DNA of 47,804 nt from Gelidibacter algens (lineage in GTDB: Bacteria > Bacteroidota > Bacteroidia > Flavobacteriales > Flavobacteriaceae). Where the stretch lies: positions 1-47,804 of the forward strand of contig NZ_LZRN01000032.1 in NCBI RefSeq assembly GCF_001678675.1, written 5' to 3'. The translations under genes were made by a program, and so were the position numbers. Below the pieces are notes generated by a model, which did no database searches, was not told where the DNA came from, and saw only the letters and a program-made list of their open reading frames with translations. Shown one piece after another: positions 8,121 to 16,865 of the stretch; position 1 is the stretch's first letter; every line of letters starts with the position of its first letter.

Positions 8121-8774
8121 TTAGTCTTTTTTTAGGGTTTTTAAAATTGTTTCCGCAGTTAATTGGATATTTTGAAGGTTTGAAAAATAGCCACTCTCAT
8201 CCCAATTACTCAAAAAACCTAATTCCACAAGCACCGAAAGACAAGAGCCAACCGTTTCTCGTAACACCTGAAAATTTGAGAACTTTACTCCCCGACTCTC
8301 AAAACCCAATTGCTTTTTGAATTGCGCTTGAAATTGATAGGCCAACCAGGTGGAATGATCGGAATTCTGTGAAGTCCTGTTGGCTACATAAACCTCAATC
8401 CCTCTTGCGTTTGGATTGTTTGAATGATTACAGTGCAAGGAAATAAAGACATCCGTTTTCAAAGCTTTGGCCAGCTGCGTTCTGTGTGGTAAGGAAATAA
8501 ATGTATCGCTATATCTTGTCAAATAGATATCAAGTGGCATTTCTGAATTTTCGTTTAGCTTCAAAATTTCAAGAGCGATATCTAGTACAACATCTTTTTC
8601 TTGAATCCCATTTATTCCGATCGCACCCGAATCTTTTCCACCGTGTCCAACATCAATTACAATTCGTTTTTGGGTTGTCGTTTCTTGTCCAAAAATGAAG
8701 CACATTTTTAGAAGCAAAAAGACAAAACTGACGTTTTTGAGTGCTTTTTTCATTTCCAATTTTCTGGTTGTCAA
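8121..8774 (-). CDS. N-acetylmuramoyl-L-alanine amidase (Amidase_3)
   Basis: This zinc amidase cleaves the peptide from muramic acid in peptidoglycan. The 217-aa protein has an N-terminal hydrophobic export signal (VSFVFLLLKMCFIFGQ) and the Amidase_3 domain. Visible motifs are IDVGHGGKDSGA (first zinc ligand), FISLHCNHS (histidine ligand), and LVELGFLSNWDE (catalytic glutamate). It is encoded opposite to the tra operon and separated from traE by 168 bases. Amidases or lysozyme-like enzymes in conjugative elements open the cell wall for the transfer channel (a VirB1-like role). That role here is inferred from its position. Confidence 0.88.
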   Translation of the reverse strand: MTTRKLEMKKALKNVSFVFLLLKMCFIFGQETTTQKRIVIDVGHGGKDSGAIGINGIQEKDVVLDIALEILKLNENSEMPLDIYLTRYSDTFISLPHRTQLAKALKTDVFISLHCNHSNNPNARGIEVYVANRTSQNSDHSTWLAYQFQAQFKKQLGFESRGVKFSNFQVLRETVGSCLSVLVELGFLSNWDESGYFSNLQNIQLTAETILKTLKKD

Positions 8775-8942
8775 TAACTCTGCTCCAAAATCTCATAGAA
8801 TTTGATGCCAAATAACAGCAACTGAATTCAAACTAAATCAAACATTATTTTTTTCACAAATATTTGATTTTCAATGTTTTATAAACAAATATATGTAAAT
8901 TTCCAATAACGAAAATGAATCAAAAATCTAAACTTTTCCGTT

Positions 8943-9230
8943 ATGAAAAAATCACTTTATTTAGCAACGTTTGTGTCACTGTTATCCACTTCGCTATTTG
9001 CTCAAATCGGGGGCATCGAAGATTCGGTCAGTGACGTTTCTGATACTATCAGAACTATTTTCCCAATCATTTTGGGCGTCATCTTCCTTGTAGGTTTCCT
9101 TTTTAACGCCGGGCACTTCTTTGGAGAAAACGCAGATATGAAAAAAGGAATCACAAGGGTTCTCATATTCGTTCTGATTGCCGGTGCAGTCGTGGGAATC
9201 TTCACTTATCTCATAGGAATCGTGGTCTAA
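8943..9230 (+). CDS. traE: Conjugal transfer protein TraE (DUF4134)
   Basis: This small 95-aa membrane protein has a cleavable signal (MKKSLYLATFVSLLSTSLFA) followed by two hydrophobic helices (about 38-58 and 72-95). This matches the DUF4134/TraE family of CTnDOT-type elements and is reminiscent of VirB2-like pilin subunits. It is the first gene of the tra operon. The upstream 168 bases are very AT-rich and presumably hold the promoter, but I could not assign a confident Bacteroidota -33/-7 pair. Confidence 0.82.
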   Translation: MKKSLYLATFVSLLSTSLFAQIGGIEDSVSDVSDTIRTIFPIILGVIFLVGFLFNAGHFFGENADMKKGITRVLIFVLIAGAVVGIFTYLIGIVV

Positions 9231-9243
9231 CCCTCTAAGAGGG
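9231..9243 (+). promoter_or_regulatory. Small hairpin between traE and traF
   Basis: CCCTC-TAA-GAGGG forms a 5-bp GC-rich stem directly after the traE stop. It is followed by ATTTAAAT rather than a T-run, so it is more likely an mRNA-stability or partial attenuation element than a full terminator. It could set a higher level of traE than of the genes downstream. Confidence 0.3.
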
Positions 9244-9261
9244 ATTTAAATACCAAGCTGT

Positions 9262-9546
9262 ATGAAGAAATTCGAGGTCTATAAAAACATCAGAAAACGG
9301 GCAGTTATTTTTGGACTGCCCATTTCCCTGTTTGCGCTAATGATGGTTGCCATACTTGGTTCGTTATTGGTCATCATCTTCTCATTTAGCTTCGCGCTGA
9401 TTATAAGCATCTTAATTTTTAATGCAGCCCTTTACATTGGCTTGATTCGGATTACGAACAATCCACAACTATTTCAGTTGGCCAAGGCCTTCCCTAGCAT
9501 CATCAGTAACAAAAGAAATTCAGGCTTTGATTATGGACAAGATTAA
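9262..9546 (+). CDS. traF: Conjugal transfer protein TraF (DUF4133)
   Basis: The 94-aa protein has a basic N terminus (KKFEVYKNIRKRAVIFGLP) and two closely spaced membrane helices (about 16-38 and 40-62), as in DUF4133/TraF proteins and analogous to VirB3. It overlaps the traG start by 14 bases, the usual arrangement in these operons. Confidence 0.82.
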   Translation: MKKFEVYKNIRKRAVIFGLPISLFALMMVAILGSLLVIIFSFSFALIISILIFNAALYIGLIRITNNPQLFQLAKAFPSIISNKRNSGFDYGQD

Positions 9547-11935
9547 CCTTTCAGCATATCAACCCATTGCGGATATTCAGGACAACCTCGTGTTTGCCAA
9601 TAATGGTAACATAGTCCTATGTTATGAGGGAGATCTACCAGAAATCTATTCCCTTTCTGAAAAAGACTTTGAGGACATGCACGGCGCTTGGTTCCAGGCT
9701 TTGAAATCCCTTCCCGTTGGCACTGTGGTCCACAAACAGGATGTCTACCTAAAAAAATCTTATTCGTCTGAAAAACTTCCGAACAGCACTTTTTTGGAAA
9801 AGGCTACGCACGAGCATTTTAAAGGTCGTGAACATATTGAGCACAACTGTTATCTCTTCTTCATCTTGACCAAAAATAAAGCCCTCAATAATGAAAAATA
9901 TGTCAATCCCTTTCGGAAAATTGAAAAAGGCATAGTACAGGAACTGGATGATACCATTAAAAGGTTTGCCAACACCGTAAGCGATTCTGTTTCTTTCATT
10001 AACAATAGCCGAAAAATGACATTCCTTCCACTTAGGCCAGAAGAGATTATACGACTTACAAGTGCCTATTTTAATGGCTTTAATGAGGGTTTTGATACCG
10101 ATATTTTATTGGATAAGAAAAGCGTCACTATTGGCGAAAACCATTTTGATGCCCTGGCCATCAATAGCGAACTGTGCTTTGGCGAAAGTGTACAGAGTAG
10201 CAAAACCAATGAGAGATTCACTTCTGACGATTTTGTGTTTCATCAAGGGTTTATTGATGGTTTAGGGCTTACGCTTAATGAGAATCGCATCGTTAACCAA
10301 ATCCTATATTTGGATGACAAGCAAAAATGGCGCAAGCTGCTCGATAAAAAAATTGAGGAACTGAACAAAAGTTCCAATTTTGGATCACAGAACAAGCTGG
10401 TTCTTGGAAAAATACAGCACATCCTTGACCAAATCAATGCAGATGACAGCTCACGTATCATCCGTGGTCATCTCAATATTGTCTATTGGTCAAAAGATCC
10501 CAAAGAGCTGGATAGAATAACCTCGAAGATCAAAACAGAGTTCAAAGAGTTGGACATCATTCCATACTATCCCCAAGGCGAAGAACGCAAGAATTATATA
10601 TTGAACAGTTACTGCTGCTTCTCTTCCAACTTTTCAAATAACGATTTATACGTTACCGATTTGAAACATGCCCTGTGTTTGTTCATCAACAACACCAATT
10701 ACAAATCGGATGCAACAGGAATCATCTTTAACGACCGTGAATATAATATTCCTATTCTAAAAGATGTTTGGGACGAAGACAAAGAACGCATTAAAGCACG
10801 AAACTTTGCCATCTTTGCTCCTACAGGTGAAGGCAAGTCCTTTCTGGCCAATAATATTCTTCGTCAATATTTTGAAAGTGGCGTGCGTCTGGTAATAATC
10901 GACCTCGGCGGCTCCTACACCAAATTTGCAAAACTTTATCCTGAACAGTATACCGTACTACGCTATGAGAGCGGAAAGAACTTGGGTATCAATCCATTTT
11001 ATATAAGCAACATATCTGACTTAGCTCCTGAACGTCTTGAAGATTTATCAATATTTCTTTTTGAATTGTTTGCTTCAGACCTTAAAGTGACCAAGGCACA
11101 ATCGGTTTCCGTCAAAAAGATCCTGCGTCACTATTATGATAGCACTTCAGTGAACTATTCTTTGGAAGGCTTCTATAATTTTATAGAAAGGAACCAAGAA
11201 GATCTTTTGGACACCCTTAAAATCCATCCCGACTATTTTAACGTCACGAGCTTCTTGCATGTCATGTCTGAATACGTTGGAGATGGTCTATATAGTTTTC
11301 TTTTTGAGGTAAGTGAAGACCAGACTTATAAAATCGAGGACAAAAGACTGATTGTTTTTGAACTGGATGAAGTCAAGGACAACAAGGAAATCTTGTCTGT
11401 AATGTTGAAGCTGATAAAGTCAGCGATCCAAAGAACCATATGGAAAAACCGTGCCGAGAAAGGCATCATCCTTTTTGACGAGTTTGCCAAACAACTGAAG
11501 TTTGAAAACGTACTGGAAAGTGTAGAGTTCTACTATCAAGCAATCCGTAAACAAAACGGTGCCATTGGCATTATTCTGCAATCCATCAATCAGCTTCCGA
11601 ATAATTCCACTTCTGCAAGCATACTTGAAAATACGCAGGTCATTTATAGCCTCAACAATGAAAAGGGCTATGATGAACTGGTTAAAAGACTAAACCTCTC
11701 AACCCACGATTTGAACCAATTAAAGTCTATTAAAAACAATCTTTCCGGTCCACGGAAGTATACCGAAATGTTTATCAAAATTGGAAAGGAAAGCAACATT
11801 TTCAGGCTGGAAGTTCCGAAGGAAGTTTATGCCGCCTATCTAACCGATGGTCAAGAAAATGCAGAAATAATGAAGCTCTACGAGAAACATCACGATATGA
11901 AAAAAGCAATCATCGAATTCACTTCTAAATCCTAA
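9533..11935 (+). CDS. traG: Conjugation ATPase TraG (VirB4-like)
   Basis: TraG is the VirB4-type ATPase that powers assembly of the transfer channel at the inner membrane. The protein is about 800 aa, normal for the family. Walker A is APTGEGKSF (about residue 433), followed by RLVIIDLGGSYTKF. Walker B is GIILFDEFAKQL (about 646), and a Q-rich motif follows in GIILQSINQLP. The N-terminal half has the usual TraG domain (FDTDILLDKKSVTIGENHF). The frame is open to a TTG at 9527, but ATG 9533 (MDKINLSAYQP) is the better start. The gene is intact. Confidence 0.92.
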   Translation: MDKINLSAYQPIADIQDNLVFANNGNIVLCYEGDLPEIYSLSEKDFEDMHGAWFQALKSLPVGTVVHKQDVYLKKSYSSEKLPNSTFLEKATHEHFKGREHIEHNCYLFFILTKNKALNNEKYVNPFRKIEKGIVQELDDTIKRFANTVSDSVSFINNSRKMTFLPLRPEEIIRLTSAYFNGFNEGFDTDILLDKKSVTIGENHFDALAINSELCFGESVQSSKTNERFTSDDFVFHQGFIDGLGLTLNENRIVNQILYLDDKQKWRKLLDKKIEELNKSSNFGSQNKLVLGKIQHILDQINADDSSRIIRGHLNIVYWSKDPKELDRITSKIKTEFKELDIIPYYPQGEERKNYILNSYCCFSSNFSNNDLYVTDLKHALCLFINNTNYKSDATGIIFNDREYNIPILKDVWDEDKERIKARNFAIFAPTGEGKSFLANNILRQYFESGVRLVIIDLGGSYTKFAKLYPEQYTVLRYESGKNLGINPFYISNISDLAPERLEDLSIFLFELFASDLKVTKAQSVSVKKILRHYYDSTSVNYSLEGFYNFIERNQEDLLDTLKIHPDYFNVTSFLHVMSEYVGDGLYSFLFEVSEDQTYKIEDKRLIVFELDEVKDNKEILSVMLKLIKSAIQRTIWKNRAEKGIILFDEFAKQLKFENVLESVEFYYQAIRKQNGAIGIILQSINQLPNNSTSASILENTQVIYSLNNEKGYDELVKRLNLSTHDLNQLKSIKNNLSGPRKYTEMFIKIGKESNIFRLEVPKEVYAAYLTDGQENAEIMKLYEKHHDMKKAIIEFTSKS

Positions 11936-11939
11936 TACT

Positions 11940-12560
11940 ATGAAAAACGTAATGAAAATTCAAAACCAGTTTAACGAGATGAAGTCCGTGAGTATAATAA
12001 AAATATTAATCCTAGTAATGGCACTTCTGTTTAGCTTGGCTGGTGAAGCCCAGGGAATGCCTACCTATGACAACACCAATTTTATCAGCTTGGTAAAACA
12101 ACTGATAGAATCTGGAAAGCAGACCGCAAACATTATCAAGACCGTTCAGTTCTTAAAAACCCAAAAGGAGAACATTGAAAAGGTCAACGATGTGGTCAAG
12201 CAATTAAAAGCTGTTCGTGAAATTGGAAGGAACAACCAACGTCTGATTAATGTGGTGCAAAATGACCTGAGGGACATTTTAGACAGTCCTTACATTAAAC
12301 CTGATGAAGTATCAAGGGTGTCACAATCATTCACTGCGATCGTTGAAAACTCGTTGGATACGCTGGATTTTATAGATGAGATTCTGTCGAGCGACTATTT
12401 AAAAATGACCGATGCGGAGCGTGCAGCTATTCTAAAAGAGAAAGAACTGGAATCTAGGGAAATGGTGTCCAATATTACAACTAGAATAAAGCGTTACAAG
12501 GATATCATTTCATTTAGAAAAATGCAGGACAAAATCAATAACCGCGAAACCGAATATTAA
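11940..12560 (+). CDS. traI: Conjugal transfer protein TraI (DUF4141)
   Basis: The 206-aa exported protein has a hydrophobic signal (IIKILILVMALLFSLAGEAQG) and a long helical body rich in charged residues (about 60-200). It matches the DUF4141/TraI family in size, position and character; a VirB5-like periplasmic or pilus-tip role is usually suggested. It starts 4 bases after traG. The TraH gene that lies between G and I in CTnDOT is absent. Confidence 0.75.
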   Translation: MKNVMKIQNQFNEMKSVSIIKILILVMALLFSLAGEAQGMPTYDNTNFISLVKQLIESGKQTANIIKTVQFLKTQKENIEKVNDVVKQLKAVREIGRNNQRLINVVQNDLRDILDSPYIKPDEVSRVSQSFTAIVENSLDTLDFIDEILSSDYLKMTDAERAAILKEKELESREMVSNITTRIKRYKDIISFRKMQDKINNRETEY

Positions 12561-12562
12561 AG

Positions 12563-13405
12563 ATGACCGCAACTTTCATTTTAGGAATAGGATTGGAATA
12601 TATCGATACGGTTTTCCAAACGATAAAGAACAGTAGTTTCTCGCAATACACCATTGCAGGAATGAAGACGCTTGCTGTTTTATTTTTTCTGGTCAATATT
12701 CTCAAAAAATATAATGAAGGTGTTGCCGATAAAGATGGCTACACATGGGGATTAACTCCGAGTGAACTTGCTAAAAACTTTGCAATAGTCCTATTGGTAA
12801 TATTCTCAACGCAAGTATTAGGATTCTTTGATGGCATCCTGGTCGCAATTGAAGGGCAATATCGTGCCACCGCTCCTGCTCTACTTCCATTGCAAATGCA
12901 AGACCTCCCTATAGAAGAAGATGTCAATTTCATAGAAGCCGCACAAGCCGCTATGACACTTCTATATGAAGCCTTAATAACGCCATTATATGGCTTCAAG
13001 ATATTGGCTTTTATAATAAGCTTTTTTCTTTGGATTTTGGATTTATTTATTTACCCGCTGTTTCTAGCAGAACGTTATTTTCTATTGGGCATTATGCAAG
13101 CATTTTTCCCATTGGTAATAAGCTTGGCGGTATTTGAAAAGTTCCGATCACTTGCATACTCGTTTTTCAAGTTATACGCTGCGGTTTATATGCTCGTGCC
13201 AGCCTTCTTTCTGGTCAACATATTTATCAATGCAATCTATACCGAAATAAATACAAATTTCTGGATAAACCTTTTTGGAACAGATGTAGGTCAAGGCTTT
13301 TTTGCTCCTGTTGTACAGCTTGGATCTGTTGGCTTCATTGTATTTCTGAAATTCAAATTATACAGACGCGCCACGTCCTTCACCCTCAGATTATTTACTA
13401 GCTAA
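12563..13405 (+). CDS. traJ: Conjugal transfer protein TraJ (VirB6-like)
   Basis: The 280-aa polytopic membrane protein has at least six hydrophobic segments (for example around 30-50, 75-95, 145-175, 180-200, 210-230 and 255-270). A conserved-looking GIMQAFFPLVISLAVFEKFR segment is present. Size, position between traI and traK, and topology fit TraJ, the VirB6-like inner-membrane channel component. Confidence 0.85.
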   Translation: MTATFILGIGLEYIDTVFQTIKNSSFSQYTIAGMKTLAVLFFLVNILKKYNEGVADKDGYTWGLTPSELAKNFAIVLLVIFSTQVLGFFDGILVAIEGQYRATAPALLPLQMQDLPIEEDVNFIEAAQAAMTLLYEALITPLYGFKILAFIISFFLWILDLFIYPLFLAERYFLLGIMQAFFPLVISLAVFEKFRSLAYSFFKLYAAVYMLVPAFFLVNIFINAIYTEINTNFWINLFGTDVGQGFFAPVVQLGSVGFIVFLKFKLYRRATSFTLRLFTS

Positions 13406-13416
13406 TTTAAGAAATA

Positions 13417-14031
13417 ATGAAAACACCATATAAGAATATTTATAACGTCTTGAAATTGAATAGATTTATCGTTTTGGCAGTTGTTATCTGTGCCTTACTA
13501 TCCAGCACCTTGTCAATCTGGATGGCATTTAGCACGAATAGAAAAGCACTGAATAGTGCGTTTGCAATCAATACCGATGGCAGTATCATTCCGCTGAAGC
13601 TTGTTACCCAAAAAGAAAATTTCAGGGTTGAAGCTTTATCACATTTAGAGCTTTTCCACAGTTACTTCTATAACATAGATGCTAGCAACTATGAAAGTAA
13701 TTTAAAAAAAGCACTTTGGCTAGGTAATAGTTCCGTTGACAACCTGTACCGCCAGAAAAAGGCTAATGGAGTTTATAATCGATTATTGCAGTATTCCTTG
13801 GTCCAAAAAGTACTTAGCATCGATTCCAAATTAAGCGAAAATAATGGTTCATATAGTTTTACTACAACAACGGTTTTTGAAATCAACAGAGGGTCAATAG
13901 TCGACACCTATGAATTGATTTCTACCGGGAATCTTATTATGGTTGACCGAAACTTCCCAAACAATCCGCACGGATTATTGATTACCAATTACTTTGAAAA
14001 CACTTTAAAAAAACTGAATAATGAAAGTTAA
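13417..14031 (+). CDS. traK: Conjugal transfer protein TraK (VirB8-like)
   Basis: The 204-aa protein has one N-terminal membrane helix (RFIVLAVVICALLSSTLSIW, about 16-35) and a periplasmic domain typical of VirB8/TraK. That domain includes EALSHLELFHSYFYNID and NPHGLLITNYFENTL near the C terminus. The stop overlaps the traM start by 11 bases. Confidence 0.88.
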   Translation: MKTPYKNIYNVLKLNRFIVLAVVICALLSSTLSIWMAFSTNRKALNSAFAINTDGSIIPLKLVTQKENFRVEALSHLELFHSYFYNIDASNYESNLKKALWLGNSSVDNLYRQKKANGVYNRLLQYSLVQKVLSIDSKLSENNGSYSFTTTTVFEINRGSIVDTYELISTGNLIMVDRNFPNNPHGLLITNYFENTLKKLNNES

Positions 14032-14950
14032 AAAAAATAAAATTGTCTTCGTAGCGGTATTGGCCGTGATTTTCATATTTCTGATTTCCTATTCTGTTAT
14101 GTTAATGGGTGGTGATGAAAGTGATAGTAAAAACCTCGAGCAAACCTTGATACCCGATCTGGAAGAAAACCAAAAGGAGTACAACTCAAAATTGGATGCC
14201 ATCAATGATTTGAAGGAAGTTCGCGAAACCAACGCTCCGAGTATTTATAATGAGAAACTGATCGACTCTTTAGGATTTTATGATCCGGATATTCCGAAAC
14301 GTGAAAAAGAACGCATTGTAGATAGCATTTACGATTCAGGAAGAATCCAATATTCAGAAAAGCGGTATCAAAATATTGGAGAAAAAAGAGCCACTCGAAA
14401 CAAGGTACAGCAAATTGATTCAGCTGAAATAAAGAGAGAGCAAAAAATTGAAGCCAAGGAACTTGGTTTGGAACATCAACTCTTTTTCGCTGCTTCACCA
14501 AGACCTAATGAGATTTCAATAATCGGTAATACAGACGAAACTATTTATGTGGTGGTCGATGGCGACCAAGTAGTACAGGCGAATACTAGATTGAGAATGC
14601 GACTAACCAAAGCTGCAACAATCAACAGTAAAATGATGCCAAAGAATACTCTTGTTTTTGGATTCATAAGATTTCAGCCTAATCGTGCTTTGATTGAAAT
14701 TGAAAATATCAATCATCATCCCACAAAGCTTAAAGCATTCGATTTGCAAGATGGCAGTGAAGGAATTTATGTTGAAAACAATTTTCGCGCTGAGGCAACC
14801 AACGAGGTTCTGAGTGATATTATTGATGATATCAACATCCCAACTGTCCCGCAAGTTGGCGGGATAACTAAGGTTCTTAAACGTAGAAATCGCAAAATAA
14901 AAGTGACCATATTGAACAACTACAAACTAATTCTAAAACCAAAGCTATGA
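14021..14950 (+). CDS. traM: Conjugal transfer protein TraM (VirB10-like)
   Basis: The 309-aa protein has one membrane helix near the N terminus (IVFVAVLAVIFIFLISYSV), a charged linker (about 40-150) and a C-terminal beta-rich domain with VYVVVDGDQVV-like strands and VENNFRAEATNEVLSD. This is the layout of TraM, the VirB10-like scaffold. It follows traK directly; TraL (DUF3989), which sits between K and M in CTnDOT, is missing. The start ATG lies within the end of traK and the stop overlaps the start of traN. Confidence 0.85.
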   Translation: MKVKKNKIVFVAVLAVIFIFLISYSVMLMGGDESDSKNLEQTLIPDLEENQKEYNSKLDAINDLKEVRETNAPSIYNEKLIDSLGFYDPDIPKREKERIVDSIYDSGRIQYSEKRYQNIGEKRATRNKVQQIDSAEIKREQKIEAKELGLEHQLFFAASPRPNEISIIGNTDETIYVVVDGDQVVQANTRLRMRLTKAATINSKMMPKNTLVFGFIRFQPNRALIEIENINHHPTKLKAFDLQDGSEGIYVENNFRAEATNEVLSDIIDDINIPTVPQVGGITKVLKRRNRKIKVTILNNYKLILKPKL

Positions 14951-15801
14951 GAACATTTATTTTAATATCAGCTATACTAATTTGCAGTTTTGCATCTCGA
15001 CCTTGCACTGCACAAGCTACAGCGCAAACAACTAAAAATATGGACACTATCTATGCCAATGACACCAAAAACGTCGCCCTCTTTTTCCCTGAACCCATTC
15101 GACAAGGAATAACAGGTTCAGATAATTTTGTGTTTACTTACAACCGTGAAAAAGAACAGTATTTCGGACTGCTACAAGCAAAGCCGGGAAAAGAAAGTAA
15201 TCTTCTGGTAGTCAATAGAAATGGTTCGATTTTTTCGTATATTGTAAGGTATAAAAAACAGCTTTCAAAGCTTAATTATTTCATTCCAACATCCAGTAGT
15301 ATTGGGAATGAAAAACCAAAAGTGAAGGATTCAATTCAGACTGAAACTCCTGAGAAAAGTGTTGATTATGGAGAATATTACTATGAGAAATTCTGTACTT
15401 ATCTCCTTGACAGAAAACAACACGTCGGGCGGATTAAGAAACAGAAAGAAAACATCATTTTAAGTGTTGAAAATGTTGTTTTTGATAAGTCAGCTCTCTA
15501 CTTCGTTATCCAAATCGAGAATAATTCTACTTTAGATTATGATTTGAATTTCTTGAAGCTCTCGGTTGAAACAAGACAAAAAGGAAAAAGGAAATCGTTA
15601 CAGCGGCTGAATCAAGAACCTCTTTTTAAGTATAATTTGCCTAATAAAATTGTAGAAAATGAAATGGTACGATTCGTTTATGTTATGCCCAAGTTTTCAT
15701 TATCCAATGACCGCAGGGCAATTTTGGAACTGAACGAAAAAGATGGCGAACGTAATATTGAATTGAAAATATCACATAGATATATTAATAATCCAAACTG
15801 A
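14947..15801 (+). CDS. traN: Conjugal transfer protein TraN (DUF4138, VirB9-like)
   Basis: The 284-aa exported protein has a signal peptide (MRTFILISAILICSFASRP...). A DUF4138 body follows: KNVALFFPEPIRQGITGSDN near the N terminus, then FVFTYNREKEQYFGLLQAKP, and a C-terminal beta domain (about 170-280) with VYFVIQIENNS-type strands. TraN is an outer-membrane-associated VirB9-like component of the transfer machine. It is the last recognised tra gene. Confidence 0.87.
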   Translation: MRTFILISAILICSFASRPCTAQATAQTTKNMDTIYANDTKNVALFFPEPIRQGITGSDNFVFTYNREKEQYFGLLQAKPGKESNLLVVNRNGSIFSYIVRYKKQLSKLNYFIPTSSSIGNEKPKVKDSIQTETPEKSVDYGEYYYEKFCTYLLDRKQHVGRIKKQKENIILSVENVVFDKSALYFVIQIENNSTLDYDLNFLKLSVETRQKGKRKSLQRLNQEPLFKYNLPNKIVENEMVRFVYVMPKFSLSNDRRAILELNEKDGERNIELKISHRYINNPN

Positions 15802-15808
15802 TACTGTT

Positions 15809-16171
15809 ATGAAAAGAATATTCATTTTTTCAGTCATACTTCTATTTATTTCCTGTTCTCAGAATAAGAACCTTTCACCTGCTGATACCGCAAGAATGGT
15901 TCTAAAAAGCTTCTACGAAAAGGATAATAGCACTATGAAAAAGTACACTACTACCGATGGTTATAGCGGGCTTTTGATGATTCAAGATATGGTACCGGAA
16001 AATAACAAAGAAGTCACCGTAGAAATCTTAGATGAAAACGTCGATGGCGATACAGCCTGGGTTAAATACAATACTTCCTATGACGAGAAGCCTGGTGTTT
16101 TTAAATTGATTAAAGAAAATGCCCAATGGAAGGTTTCTAGTAAAGGACCTAGAGAAAGAGGACCTTTTTAA
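15809..16171 (+). CDS. Small lipoprotein, DUF4878/NTF2-like
   Basis: The 120-aa protein has a lipoprotein signal with lipobox FISCS (cysteine at about residue 16) and a small alpha+beta domain. The PADTARMVLKSFYEKDNSTM helix and the GDTAWVKYNTSY and QWKVSSKGP strands are typical of DUF4878/NTF2-like lipoproteins. It lies 7 bases after traN and is probably co-transcribed. It may be a VirB7-like accessory or an entry-exclusion-type protein; this is guesswork from location. Confidence 0.6.
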   Translation: MKRIFIFSVILLFISCSQNKNLSPADTARMVLKSFYEKDNSTMKKYTTTDGYSGLLMIQDMVPENNKEVTVEILDENVDGDTAWVKYNTSYDEKPGVFKLIKENAQWKVSSKGPRERGPF

Positions 16172-16495
16172 GAGCGGACTTCTATTTCAAGCTTTGTCAA
16201 TTATTTTGTAGGTTAATTTGCCAATATTCTAGTGTACAGCCGTGGCGTATTAAAAACCCTTTATTCTCAATAGCCGTAGTTCGTTTTATAAAGCAATTGT
16301 AGGACTGAATGAATTGCAATGCAACGGAAATGAATGAAAAATTTCTCTTGCTGCGCGTTGCTGGAAGTGGGTGATTGTAGTGAGTGAGACACGAGCGAAC
16401 GAAAAGAACCTACTGGAGGCAAATAGCTGCGCGATGGAGAATATAATTAAAATTCGTTAGATTTATTCGAAAATACATTATTTTAAACACTAAAA
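16172..16495. other. Noncoding junction segment with unusual composition
   Basis: About 320 bases separate the end of the tra operon from the convergent end of the defence-like operon. No gene-like frame was found. The middle (about 16315-16440) is GC-richer than its flanks and holds two copies of GCTGCGCG (16350-16357 and 16426-16433) around a purine-rich GTGAGTGAGACACGAGCGAA segment. It could be a remnant of a deleted element part (for example an oriT or mobilisation region) or an intergenic repeat. No function can be assigned. Confidence 0.4.
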
Positions 16496-16840
16496 TTAAA
16501 ATGGCATCGGATTTATAAAGATTGTTTCAGAAGATTCTTTCCATTGTATGGAAATTCTGGTGTATTTATGGACGCTATCATAAAAATTTATTGTGTACAA
16601 ATCTTTATCCTCCAGCCATTCCTTTTGTTCGATTTTGGGACGAAGTGGACCAACAGAACTATTCTGGGCGCAATTAACCAACATTTTTAAATAACGGTAA
16701 CACCGCATTTTGTTTGGAAACTCTGTAATAACATTTTGTAATAATAGGAAAGGAATGAAATCTTTTGGCTTGTATTCTATACAAGATCCTATTAATGCTT
16801 CCTTAATCTCGATTGCGGTATAATTACGGGGTTTCTTCAC
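16496..16840 (-). CDS. Hypothetical protein, last gene of the minus-strand operon
   Basis: The 114-aa soluble protein begins with KKPRNYTAIEIKEALIGSCI and ends with a beta-rich part (YTRISIQWKESSETIFINPM). I do not recognise the family. It lies 25 bases downstream of the XAC2610-like gene and is the last member of the minus-strand run. There is no signal peptide or membrane segment. It may be an immunity- or effector-type passenger, but nothing in the sequence shows this. Confidence 0.6.
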   Translation of the reverse strand: MKKPRNYTAIEIKEALIGSCIEYKPKDFIPFLLLQNVITEFPNKMRCYRYLKMLVNCAQNSSVGPLRPKIEQKEWLEDKDLYTINFYDSVHKYTRISIQWKESSETIFINPMPF

Positions 16841-16865
16841 TGGGAAATGAATGTTAATTTTATCT

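Larger units (their letters stand above)
5112..16171 (+). mobile_element. Partial CTnDOT-type conjugative element backbone
   Basis: This span groups rteC, an excisionase-like HTH, a replication-like gene, a DnaC-like ATPase, an amidase and eight tra genes in the CTnDOT order E, F, G, I, J, K, M, N. All except the amidase lie on the plus strand. Integrase, relaxase, coupling protein, TraA-D, TraH, TraL and TraO-Q are not seen, so either the element continues elsewhere, uses a reduced set, or is truncated. No attachment sites were identified, and the limits given are those of the recognised genes. Confidence 0.7.

Noticed and set aside
9231-9243. Rho-independent terminator after traE
   Set aside because: The stem is only 5 bp and is followed by ATTTAAAT rather than a T-run, inside what must be one operon.
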